Source: UBA1479 sp963972065 (lineage in GTDB: Bacteria > Pseudomonadota > Alphaproteobacteria > Rhodospirillales > Casp-alpha2). From it: DNA of 31,004 nucleotides. Of the stretch, positions 23,732-30,966 are shown in pieces. The position numbers were made by a program, and so were the translations under genes. How positions within the stretch are numbered: the first letter of the stretch is position 1; each line of letters starts with the position of its first letter. Below the pieces are notes generated by a model, which saw only the letters and a list, made by a program, of their open reading frames with translations, was not told the origin of the DNA and searched no databases. The stretch lies in the NCBI GenBank assembly GCA_963972065.1, contig CAXAVJ010000036.1:1-31004 (forward strand), read 5' to 3'.

Positions 23732-24436
23732 TCAATCAGGGCGCAGAACGTAGCCCTTGCCCCGCACGGTCTGCAGATAGCGGGGATCGCGGGGATCGGG
23801 TTCGATCTTACGGCGAAGACGGGTGACCTGTACATCGACGGCACGCCCGCCGCCGGCGGCACCCGTGCGGGCGATCAGGTCATCGCGGGTCAGCACATCG
23901 CCCGGGCGCGCGGCAAGCGCGCTCAGCAATCCCGCCTCCAGGTCGGTCAGACGCACGGGGCGGCCGTCCTGCGACAATTCCCCCCGGTCACGGCGGAACA
24001 GAAAGTCACCAAGATGAAGGTCGTCCCCGGGAACCTGAGCCTGAGGGGTGCGCTTCATGATGTTGCGGATGCGCAACAGCAGTTCACGCGGCTCGAACGG
24101 TTTGACCACATAATCGTCGGCGCCGCCCTCCAGGCCCGAGATACGGTCCTCGGTCTCCGCCATCGCGGTCAACATCAGGATGGGAATGGCCGACCGGGTG
24201 CGCAGATCGCGCGCGAACTCCAGCCCCGTTTCCCCCGGCATCATCAGGTCCAGGATCACCGCGTCGAAGTCGAAATGGCTGAGCCGGCTGCGCGCCTGGG
24301 CCGCATCGGCCGCCGTGACCACGACGAAGCCGTTCTCGGTGAGGAATCGGCTCAGCAGGTCGCGCAGACGGCCATCGTCGTCAACGACAAGAAGATGCGG
24401 CAGGTCGGCGTTCACGACATCACTCCCCCGTGCCAT
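23732..24436 (-). CDS. petR: OmpR-family response regulator (PetR-like)
   Basis: Regulator of 234 residues with receiver (about 14-128: acidic pair in VVDDDGRL, D63 in ILDLMMPGETG, K in YVVKPFEP) and a C-terminal winged helix (about 140-232, ending 'YLQTVRGKGYVLRPD'). The 'GRAVDVQVTRLRRKIE' recognition region is typical of OmpR. In Rhodobacter capsulatus a MarR-type gene (petP) and an OmpR-type gene (petR) form an operon; the same order appears here, so I use petR as a tentative symbol. It lies 71 bases after the MarR gene and 10 before the kinase gene. Confidence 0.88.
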   Translation of the reverse strand: MARGSDVVNADLPHLLVVDDDGRLRDLLSRFLTENGFVVVTAADAAQARSRLSHFDFDAVILDLMMPGETGLEFARDLRTRSAIPILMLTAMAETEDRISGLEGGADDYVVKPFEPRELLLRIRNIMKRTPQAQVPGDDLHLGDFLFRRDRGELSQDGRPVRLTDLEAGLLSALAARPGDVLTRDDLIARTGAAGGGRAVDVQVTRLRRKIEPDPRDPRYLQTVRGKGYVLRPD

Positions 24437-24507
24437 GCGGTCAAGCGTTCAAGCGGCCACAGGGCCGGTGCAAATCCTATCATGATCGGGCCGGACGCGG
24501 CAGCCCG

Positions 24508-25020
24508 TCAGCCGTGGGCCGCGGCGCCGGGGAGGGTCACGCGATGGCGGTCCGCCTCGTTGATCAGGCCGAACAAAACACGGCGGAACCCTTCGACCGC
24601 GTCCGGCCCCGCGTCACGGTAGGCGCGGGCGACATGCGCCGACTGGCGGCGGGTCAAAAGCTGTTCCAGATCGCGGCCCTTGGGCGTCAGGTGCATGAGC
24701 CGGCGGCGGCGGTCGCCATCGTCGGTTTCCTGCACAACATAGCCTTCGTCGATCAGGGTCGACAGCACGCGGTTGAGGGACTGCTTGGTGATCTTCAGGA
24801 TCGCCAGCAATTCCGACACGCTGATGCCCGTGTTAGCCCCGATGAAATAGACCGCCCGGTGGTGGGCGCGGCCCATGTCGTAATCGGCCAGAACGGCATC
24901 GGCCTCGCCCGTGAAGTCACGGTAGGCGAAGAACAGCAGTTCCATGGCGTGGCGCAGGTCGTCGTCGCGTGGCGCCAGGGGGTCGGCCTGCTGCTGGACC
25001 CAGGGGGCCTGTTCATCCAT
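24508..25020 (-). CDS. petP: MarR-family transcriptional regulator (PetP-like)
   Basis: Regulator of 170 residues from the ATG at 25020, chosen because GAAGGA lies nine bases ahead; a GTG at 25035 is an in-frame alternative. The winged helix is at roughly 55-115: 'GISVSELLAILKITKQSLNR', then 'LIDEGYVVQETDDGDRRRRLMHLTPKG'. The 'DGDRRRR' wing is diagnostic of MarR. It heads the petPR-kinase string and diverges from ilvE over an 8-bp-arm palindrome (25074-25096), which may be its own operator. PetP naming follows gene order and is tentative. Confidence 0.88.
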   Translation of the reverse strand: MDEQAPWVQQQADPLAPRDDDLRHAMELLFFAYRDFTGEADAVLADYDMGRAHHRAVYFIGANTGISVSELLAILKITKQSLNRVLSTLIDEGYVVQETDDGDRRRRLMHLTPKGRDLEQLLTRRQSAHVARAYRDAGPDAVEGFRRVLFGLINEADRHRVTLPGAAAHG

Positions 25021-25073
25021 GACGGTTTCCTTCACCGGGGCCGCCGGAAAATGCGATCGAAAGCCCCGTAAAA

Positions 25074-25096
25074 ATAAGTCAGTGTTATTGACTTAT
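25074..25096. promoter_or_regulatory. Candidate MarR operator between petP-like gene and ilvE
   Basis: ATAAGTCA (25074-25081) and TGACTTAT (25089-25096) are perfect inverted arms around seven bases. The right arm overlaps the -35 of the ilvE promoter. Size and symmetry fit MarR-type sites, and the neighbouring regulator is the obvious candidate; binding is inferred. Confidence 0.6.
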
Positions 25097-25116
25097 ATGC
25101 CCGAGACTGATAATAA
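25088..25116 (+). promoter_or_regulatory. Candidate ilvE promoter
   Basis: TTGACT (25088-25093), a 17-base spacer and TAATAA (25111-25116) form a good sigma-70-type match 47 bases upstream of the ilvE ATG. Its -35 lies within the palindrome, implying repression or control by the bound protein. Confidence 0.55.
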
Positions 25117-25163
25117 ACGCAACATCGTTCTTGGGAAAAACGGACGGACGAAAGAATATTACA

Positions 25164-26063
25164 ATGGCAGCTGCTACCTTCGACGACCGCGACGGTCTGA
25201 TCTGGTTCAATGGTGAATGGGTCGATTGGCGGGACGCCCGCGTCCATGTTCTGACCCACGGCCTGCATTACGGCTCCTGCGTGTTCGAAGGCGAACGCAT
25301 GTATTCGGGGCAAATCTTCAGGCTGCGCGAACATACGGAACGGCTGTTCTATTCCGCGCAAACCCTGGGCTTCAAAATCCCCTATACGGTGGAAGAAATC
25401 GACCAGGCCTGCATCGATGCCTGCACCAAAAACGGCATCGTCGACGGCTACATCCGCCCGGTCGCCTGGCGCGGATCGGAAATGATGGGCGTGTCGGCCC
25501 AGCAGAACCGCATCAACGTCGCCATCGCCGCCTGGGACTGGCCCAGCTACTTTTCGCCGGAACTGCGTGAAAAGGGCATCAAGCTGGAAACCTCCAAATG
25601 GCAGCGCCCGGCCCCCGAATGCGCGCCGGTCCATGCCAAGGCCGCGGGCCTGTACATGATCTGCACCCTGTCCAAGCACACGGCGGAATCGCACGGCTGC
25701 CAGGATGCTCTGATGCTGGACTATCGCGGCCAGGTGGCCGAGGCCACGGGGGCGAACATCTTCATCTCGTTCGGCGACGGCAAGCTGCACACGCCGACGC
25801 CGGACTGCTTCCTCAACGGCATTACCCGCCAGACCGTGATCGCCCTGGCCAAGGCCCGGGGGATCGAGGTCATCGAACGGGCGATCTTCCCGGACGAACT
25901 AAAAAAGGCGACGGAAATCTTCCTCACCGGTTCCGCCGCCGAAGTCACGCCCGTCGGCCAGATCGACGACATGACCTTCACGCCGGGGCAGATCACCCAC
26001 TGGCTGATCGAAGACTACGAAAAGGCCGTCGGCAAGAAGACGGAAAGTGCCGCGGCGGAATAG
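25164..26063 (+). CDS. ilvE: Branched-chain amino acid aminotransferase
   Basis: PLP enzyme (fold type IV) for the last step of Val, Leu and Ile synthesis and the first of their breakdown. Length is 299 residues from the ATG at 25164. Features are 'VHVLTHGLHYGSCVFEGERM' near the N-terminus, R98 in 'GYIRPVAWRG', the Schiff-base lysine K159 in APVHAKAAGLYM, 'EATGANIF' and 'GITRQTVIALA'. The 'YIRP' and 'EATGANIF' forms fit IlvE rather than D-amino acid transaminase. A TTG at 25131 is an in-frame alternative but adds a basic tail with no homology; the ribosome site before 25164 is weak. The gene converges with the dioxygenase gene. Confidence 0.95.
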   Translation: MAAATFDDRDGLIWFNGEWVDWRDARVHVLTHGLHYGSCVFEGERMYSGQIFRLREHTERLFYSAQTLGFKIPYTVEEIDQACIDACTKNGIVDGYIRPVAWRGSEMMGVSAQQNRINVAIAAWDWPSYFSPELREKGIKLETSKWQRPAPECAPVHAKAAGLYMICTLSKHTAESHGCQDALMLDYRGQVAEATGANIFISFGDGKLHTPTPDCFLNGITRQTVIALAKARGIEVIERAIFPDELKKATEIFLTGSAAEVTPVGQIDDMTFTPGQITHWLIEDYEKAVGKKTESAAAE

Positions 26064-26071
26064 CCGCCGCG
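26051..26071. terminator. GC hairpin over the ilvE stop codon
   Basis: CGCGGCGG (26051-26058) and CCGCCGCG (26064-26071) are perfect arms around AATAG, which includes the stop codon. No T-run follows. It lies between two converging genes and may help terminate either, but this is weak evidence. Confidence 0.3.
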
Positions 26072-26096
26072 CCTTGCCACCGCGCAGCGGCCGAAC

Positions 26097-26954
26097 CTAT
26101 TCAGCCGCCGCGAACGTCCGGCGGTGCTGTTCGATCTGCTCGCTGTAGTTGGCGCCGTAGCGTCCGACGATTTCGTCGTGCAGGGCCAGGGCCTCGGGGC
26201 TGAATTCGCCGCCGGGCGGATCGATCAGATCGAAGTGCCCCCAACGGTCCTCACCGCGCACCAGCATGGCCGCCATGCGGACCGATCCGGCCGTCCGAAC
26301 ATGTGCCGGGATATAGTTGAAACCGAGTCCGATACGCCGGTAGTCGGCGCCGTTGGGTGCCGAGGCGTGCATGCACAGCCCGTGATGGACGGAAAACGAT
26401 CCCGCCTTCAGTTCCATCGCCACCTTCGCCGTCTCGTCAAACGGTTCGACCACCGATTGCGTGCCCCGGTTGATGCTGACGTCGACCTGGGCCGGCGCGT
26501 GATGCAGAACGCGCGGCGTCTCGCCCCGCCAGGGAATGACGTTCATGCAGCCCGCCGTGGCATCCGCATCGCTCAGGGCCAGCCAGGCACAAACCTCTTC
26601 CGACGGGTCCAGGCCGAAATAGGCGTTGTCCTGATGCCAGGCGGCGACATGGGGGGAATGCGGTTCCTTGATCCAAAAGGTCGAAGTCCAGACCAGGATG
26701 TCCGGACCGATCAGATCCTCGACCACATCCAGAACGCGGGTGTCGCGAACCAGCTTGTTGAACCAGGGCAGATGGGCGAACGGCATGGTCCGCCACTTGC
26801 GCTCGGCCTCGGGCAGCGGTTTGCCCAGCCAGGCCTCGTAACGGGTAAGGTCGGCGCGCGCCGCCGCAACCTCGTCCTGGGACAACATGGGAACGGGAAA
26901 CAGATAGCCGTCGCGGCGAAATCCCGCGACCTGATCTTCACTCAACGCCTTCAC
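26097..26954 (-). CDS. Phytanoyl-CoA dioxygenase (PhyH) family protein
   Basis: Predicted Fe(II)/2-oxoglutarate-dependent oxygenase of 285 residues. The double-stranded beta-helix metal triad is visible: H107 and D109 in AAWHQDNAYFGLD and H196 in HHGLCMHASAPN; an arginine just after (R206/R207 in YRRIGLGF) can bind 2-oxoglutarate. 'CMNVIPW' matches the usual 'L.viPGSH' region. The start is a GTG at 26954 preceded by GGGAGG. Bacterial members hydroxylate varied substrates (ectoine, chlorinated acids, natural products, phytanoyl-CoA), so the substrate is unknown. It is a single gene with its own upstream palindromes. Confidence 0.88.
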   Translation of the reverse strand: MKALSEDQVAGFRRDGYLFPVPMLSQDEVAAARADLTRYEAWLGKPLPEAERKWRTMPFAHLPWFNKLVRDTRVLDVVEDLIGPDILVWTSTFWIKEPHSPHVAAWHQDNAYFGLDPSEEVCAWLALSDADATAGCMNVIPWRGETPRVLHHAPAQVDVSINRGTQSVVEPFDETAKVAMELKAGSFSVHHGLCMHASAPNGADYRRIGLGFNYIPAHVRTAGSVRMAAMLVRGEDRWGHFDLIDPPGGEFSPEALALHDEIVGRYGANYSEQIEQHRRTFAAAE

Positions 26955-26966
26955 GGAAAGCCTCCC

Positions 26967-27000
26967 ACAATCTTATGTTTATGAGAGAGATTGTATACAA
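26967..27000. promoter_or_regulatory. Candidate operators upstream of the PhyH-family gene
   Basis: TTGTATACAA (26991-27000) is a perfect 10-bp palindrome of the TnGTATACnA type bound by FadR/VanR-class GntR repressors. A second inverted repeat, ACAATCT (26967-26973) with AGATTGT (26988-26994), overlaps it. Both lie within 50 bases upstream of the GTG start. No GntR gene is in the window, so any regulator is encoded elsewhere. Confidence 0.5.
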
Positions 27001-27048
27001 AAATGGTGATCAGAGAAAAGCCGTGCGCCGTGCCGGCAAAGAAGCCCT

Positions 27049-28797
27049 TTAGGCGTCGGCCGCCAGCCGGCACAAATGCAGGCGTACCGGCGCATCTTCC
27101 GGATTAGCGGCGAGGCATTCCTCGAACAGCTTCTTGGCGCGAACCGGATCGCCCGCCTTGCGCGCCGTGATCGCAGCCAAGTAAGTATCAAGGGTGGCTT
27201 CCTTGGCCGCACGTTCATGATCGGAAAGCCCGTCGAGGACTTCGAACACGGTGACCTGCTTGGTCTTGCCCTTGACCATCACCGAATCCAGCGGACGGAT
27301 CGAGTATTTCCCAGGGTCCGACAGGGCGTTCAGGGTATTGTCGGTAATCATCAAGGGCACGCCATACTCTTTCGTCAGCCCCTCGACCCGGGCTGCCAGA
27401 TTGACCGCATCGCTGATCACCGTGCCGTCCATACGGTCCTTTTCCCCGATGGTGCCGAGCATCAAAGAACCTGTATTGATGCCGATGCCGATACGGATGG
27501 CATCGCGGCCATATCGGATACGTTCTTCCTGGTTGTAACGTTCCAGGCGCTGCAACATGTCCACGGCCGCCGCCAAGGCATTGTCCGGTTCGTCGAACAA
27601 CGCCATGATCGCATCACCGATGTACTTATCGATGAACCCCTTGTGGTCGCGGATGATCGGCCCCATGCGGCCGAGGTAATTGTTGATGAAGCTGAAATTG
27701 TCGTTGGGCGTCATCGTTTCGGACAGCGTCGTGAAGTCACGGATATCCGTGAACAAGACCGACATGTCACGCAGCGCATAATCGCCCAATTTGACGTCGA
27801 TGACGTTTTCTTTTTTCAACAATTTAAGGAAAGTGTTCGGCACGAACCGTTCGATGGATTTGTTTGTATCCGTCAACAGAACGATCTGCGATTTGATCTG
27901 ATTGTACAGATCAAGCTGCTCTTCTTCCAATTCGACCCGCCGCTTGGCGTTCTCGCGAAATACTTTCAAGGCCCCACCCAAGGCGCCGATCTCGTCGTTG
28001 GAACCGGATGCCGGGATATCCACATCCCATCGCCCATCAGCAACTGCCTGCACCGCACCCCGCATCTCGCTCAGGCGCAGGGCAATGGGACGGCCAATCA
28101 TCACACCAACCAGGACAATCAACAAACCGCTTGCGACGAAGGCCAGAATTACAAAGCGGCTGACCCTGTCGCCCGTATCCAACAAGCGTTCGACATCGAC
28201 GACCACCTCGAACACGCCGCGCAGGTCACCCAACTTCCATCCCTTCTTGATCGATAGAGGGTGGTAGTTGTGACAATCCACACAGGTTTGCTGGCGAAAG
28301 ACATCACCCACGGCAACACGGTAGGCACGATGGCCGTCGATACTCGTCTCTTCGCTAATCACCGCTTCGGGATTGGCTGACAACAACTCCCAAGCCTTGG
28401 CGCCGAAGGCATCAAGTTCGCGGTCGGCGCGGTTGGCGAAGGGAAAGGGGCTATAGAATTTCAGCGAGATGCCTTCCTTGGACAGGGCCTCGCTGATATC
28501 GAGGATGAAGGTCGCAGGCGGAGGAATTTCGTTGATGTTGTCGCTGTGCTCCACGGTCGCGGAAAATTCCGGATGGGCGAGCACTTTGCTGACGACGTTG
28601 CGGCTGTAGATACCGCGCACGGTTTTGTACTGATGAATGGTTTCAAGGGCGGCGTCGCGGGCCGCGGCCTCGACGTTGGTGCGCACCATGGGCGGCACGA
28701 TCAACAGCACGACGACAAGGCTGACCAGCACGACAAGCGGGGTCGGCGCCAACATCTTCCATACAATGCTGAGCCGTGAAAGGCTTGCACCCGACAT
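27049..28797 (-). CDS. Adenylate cyclase with a CxxCH (haem c, DUF3365/Tll0287-like) sensor domain
   Basis: Inner-membrane class III cyclase of 582 residues. A membrane helix at 17-37 leads to a periplasmic domain (about 40-205) of DUF3365/Tll0287 type holding the haem c motif CVDCH (172-176) within 'QQTCVDCHNYHPLSIKKGWK'. A second helix (213-234) and HAMP (235-290) connect to the cyclase domain (about 340-520). Metal aspartates are D351 (LFTDIRDFT) and D395 (DKYIGDAIMALF), purine-site residues K391 and D463, and the transition-state pair N466 and R470 (VNLAARVEG), which favour ATP as substrate. The last 60 residues look TPR-like. AGGAGA upstream of 28797 supports the ATG. It would convert a periplasmic redox or gas signal into cAMP; the stimulus is unknown. 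Confidence 0.9.
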   Translation of the reverse strand: MSGASLSRLSIVWKMLAPTPLVVLVSLVVVLLIVPPMVRTNVEAAARDAALETIHQYKTVRGIYSRNVVSKVLAHPEFSATVEHSDNINEIPPPATFILDISEALSKEGISLKFYSPFPFANRADRELDAFGAKAWELLSANPEAVISEETSIDGHRAYRVAVGDVFRQQTCVDCHNYHPLSIKKGWKLGDLRGVFEVVVDVERLLDTGDRVSRFVILAFVASGLLIVLVGVMIGRPIALRLSEMRGAVQAVADGRWDVDIPASGSNDEIGALGGALKVFRENAKRRVELEEEQLDLYNQIKSQIVLLTDTNKSIERFVPNTFLKLLKKENVIDVKLGDYALRDMSVLFTDIRDFTTLSETMTPNDNFSFINNYLGRMGPIIRDHKGFIDKYIGDAIMALFDEPDNALAAAVDMLQRLERYNQEERIRYGRDAIRIGIGINTGSLMLGTIGEKDRMDGTVISDAVNLAARVEGLTKEYGVPLMITDNTLNALSDPGKYSIRPLDSVMVKGKTKQVTVFEVLDGLSDHERAAKEATLDTYLAAITARKAGDPVRAKKLFEECLAANPEDAPVRLHLCRLAADA

Positions 28798-28947
28798 TCT
28801 GACTAATTCTCCTGGAGCACCGTTCGCGGACGTAAGGTCCCGGCATCGCGACCGAATAATGCCCCCAACTTAACGGAGGGGTGCATAAATTGAAATATGA
28901 CCGAAGGTTATACCGAAAACTATAAAGTATAGGGTGACCGATTAAGC

Positions 28948-29778
28948 CTAAAGCCCCGGTCCCTTGGGCGCATCCAAGCTCTTGGCCAGTTCGCCGGTGA
29001 TATAGGTAAAGGCATCGTCGACCGTGTCGACCACGTGCAGGAGGTCGATGTCCTCGGCATTGATCGTGCCGTATTTCACCAGGGCGTCCAGGTTCAGCAC
29101 ATCGTCCCAGAAATCACGGCCATACAGCACAATGGGCATGTGCTTCTTGATCTTCCCTGTCTGGGTCAGGGTTAGGGTTTCGAAAAGTTCGTCCATGGAC
29201 CCGAAACCGCCCGGAAACACGATCAGCGCCTTGGCGAGGTAGATAAACCACAGCTTGCGCATAAAGAAGTAATGGAATTCGAAGGACATCTCGCGGGTGA
29301 TATAGGGATTGGCGTGCTGTTCGTGGGGCAAAGATATGCCCAACCCGATGTTAATGCCCTTGGCTTCCGACGCCCCCCGGTTGGCGGCCTCCATGATCCC
29401 TGGCCCGCCGCCGGAACACACGAGGAAGCGTTTATGCGTGTCCTCCAGCCTCTTCGACCATTCGGTCAGGCGCCGGGCCAATTCGCGGGCATCTTCGTAA
29501 AAGCGCGACATATCCAGCGCCATCTCGGCGCGGGCGACGTCGCCGCCGTGGGCGCGGGCGGCCTGCAGGTTATGTTCCGCCTCGTCCCGGGAAAGGATGC
29601 GTGCCGAACCAAAGAATACCACCGTGTCCGCCACGTCGAAGGCACGGAAACGGGCCGCCGGTTCCATATACTCTGAAAGAATACGCAGCCCCCGCGCGCT
29701 GGGTGATTTCAGGAACCGCTCGTTGCGATAGGCCCTGGGCGGATGGTAGGCGTCTTCGGGATCGCCGCCGGTGCTCAT
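28948..29778 (-). CDS. LOG family protein (lysine decarboxylase-like Rossmann fold, TIGR00730 type)
   Basis: Protein of 276 residues with the nucleotide-binding motifs of the Lonely Guy family: 'VVFFGSAR' near 53, GGGPGIMEAANRG (123-135), 'GLGISLPHEQHANPY' and PGGFGSMDELFE (179-190), a variant of PGGxGTxxE with Ser in place of Thr. Smaller LOG proteins release ribose 5-phosphate from nucleoside monophosphates, including cytokinin nucleotides; this longer branch is less studied and may act on other nucleotides. Its ATG overlaps the HAD stop (ATGA at 29775-29778), indicating coupling. An upstream in-frame start (29835) lies inside the HAD gene and is rejected. Confidence 0.9.
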   Translation of the reverse strand: MSTGGDPEDAYHPPRAYRNERFLKSPSARGLRILSEYMEPAARFRAFDVADTVVFFGSARILSRDEAEHNLQAARAHGGDVARAEMALDMSRFYEDARELARRLTEWSKRLEDTHKRFLVCSGGGPGIMEAANRGASEAKGINIGLGISLPHEQHANPYITREMSFEFHYFFMRKLWFIYLAKALIVFPGGFGSMDELFETLTLTQTGKIKKHMPIVLYGRDFWDDVLNLDALVKYGTINAEDIDLLHVVDTVDDAFTYITGELAKSLDAPKGPGL

Positions 29779-30482
29779 GCCTCGGCCTCCGCCTGCGGCA
29801 TGGCTTGCGCCCCCCCGGCCAGGGCCAGGGGCCACATGTCCTGGGCGACCTCGGTCCCATCCGGGAACCGGCTTTCCCGCCAGGCCGGCACGCGGCCGAG
29901 AAAACGGGTGCCCACGGCCTGGGCGCAGTCGAAATCGGTCAGGGAATCGCCGACGAACAGCACGCGGTCCGCCGCCACGCCGATGCGCGCAAGTTCAGCG
30001 CCGACGATGTCCGGCTTCACGCGGGGTGAGCCGAACACGGTTTGGAAATATGCATCCAGGCCGCGGCGATGGGCGATGCGCCGCAGTTCTTCCTGGGGCG
30101 TGCCGGACACCACGTACAACGGGCAATGCCCGGCCCAGGCGTCCAGGGCCTCGGTCGCCCCCGGCACGGCCTCGCATGCGACCACCACGGCCTCGACCAT
30201 CTCGGAATAGGTCTGCGCAAGATCGGCAAGGCCCTTGTCATCCAAGGCGATGCCAAGAAACTCCCGGTGAAAGCGTTCCAACTTGACCACCCGCGACACC
30301 CCTTCGTGGCGGATGTGTTCCGCGATTACCCGTTCGACCACGTCGTCGCCAAAGGGTTCGTACAGGCGGCGGAAGGCTTCGATTTTGACCTCGTTGGATT
30401 CAACCAGCACGCCGTCGAAATCGAAAAACACCGCATCGATGTCCTGCGGGTCGATATCGGCGGCGGGAGCCCCGGCCGTCAC
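29775..30482 (-). CDS. HAD-superfamily phosphatase, phosphoglycolate phosphatase-like
   Basis: Cytosolic hydrolase of 235 residues. HAD motif I is FFDFDGVLVES with nucleophile D21 and acid D23; motif II is VVSGTP; motif III Lys lies in PRVKPD; motif IV is VGDSLTDFDCA. A helical cap between motifs I and II ('EAFRRLYEPFGDDVVERVIA') gives subfamily I, like Gph or beta-phosphoglucomutase, so a small phosphoester is the expected substrate. The start is a GTG at 30482 that overlaps the moaE stop (GTGA at 30479-30482), and its own stop overlaps the LOG start. The substrate cannot be named. Confidence 0.88.
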   Translation of the reverse strand: MTAGAPAADIDPQDIDAVFFDFDGVLVESNEVKIEAFRRLYEPFGDDVVERVIAEHIRHEGVSRVVKLERFHREFLGIALDDKGLADLAQTYSEMVEAVVVACEAVPGATEALDAWAGHCPLYVVSGTPQEELRRIAHRRGLDAYFQTVFGSPRVKPDIVGAELARIGVAADRVLFVGDSLTDFDCAQAVGTRFLGRVPAWRESRFPDGTEVAQDMWPLALAGGAQAMPQAEAEA

Positions 30483-30949
30483 TCGGCGGCCTTTCCGGAC
30501 GTTTGCGCCCAACGCCGGGTAGCCGCGTCGTCGGAATCCCGGGCATCGACCCATTGGCCCCCGTCGGACGTGCCTTCCAGCTTCCAGAACGGCGCCTTGG
30601 TCTTGAGGAAATCGATCAGAAAGTGGCAGGCCTCGAACGCCGCCTCGCGATGGGCCGAGGCTGCGGCGACCAGGACGATCTGGTCACCCGGCTCCAGCCG
30701 CCCATAGCGGTGAATGATCAGAGTCGCGTCGAGGGGCCAGCGCACCTGGGCCTCCGCCTCGATGCGCGCCAACTCTTTCTCCGTCATGCCGGGATAGTGT
30801 TCCAGGGTCATGGCGCCGATTTCCTCGCCGCCCGCCATGTCGCGGACCAGGCCGACGAAGGAACACAGGCCGCCGATGCCGTGGTTGCCCGCGGTCAACG
30901 CCTTCAGTTCGGCGCCCAGGTCAAAATCTTCAGTCTGCACGCGGATCAT
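30479..30949 (-). CDS. moaE: Molybdopterin synthase catalytic (large) subunit
   Basis: Subunit of 156 residues that adds two sulfurs, carried by MoaD thiocarboxylate, to cyclic pyranopterin monophosphate to make molybdopterin. Motifs are 'GGLCSFVGLVRD', 'LEHYPGMTEKEL', 'IIHRYGRLEPGD', and the active-site stretch LKTKAPFWKLE with K116 and K123, spaced as the catalytic lysines of E. coli MoaE. It follows moaD by 17 bases and overlaps the HAD phosphatase gene by four. Confidence 0.96.
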   Translation of the reverse strand: MIRVQTEDFDLGAELKALTAGNHGIGGLCSFVGLVRDMAGGEEIGAMTLEHYPGMTEKELARIEAEAQVRWPLDATLIIHRYGRLEPGDQIVLVAAASAHREAAFEACHFLIDFLKTKAPFWKLEGTSDGGQWVDARDSDDAATRRWAQTSGKAAE

Positions 30950-30966
30950 CGATGACCCCTGCCCTG

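Noticed and set aside
22471..23826. A 451-codon plus-strand frame opposite the EnvZ-like kinase
   Set aside because: It mirrors a kinase with all motifs intact; the antisense product is Arg/His/Gln-rich and matches nothing.
26999..27048. A Rho-independent terminator after the adenylate cyclase gene
   Set aside because: On the minus strand GCCGGCACGGC followed by GCACGGCTTTTC gives only a four-pair stem, and the T-run is short, so it is too weak to call.
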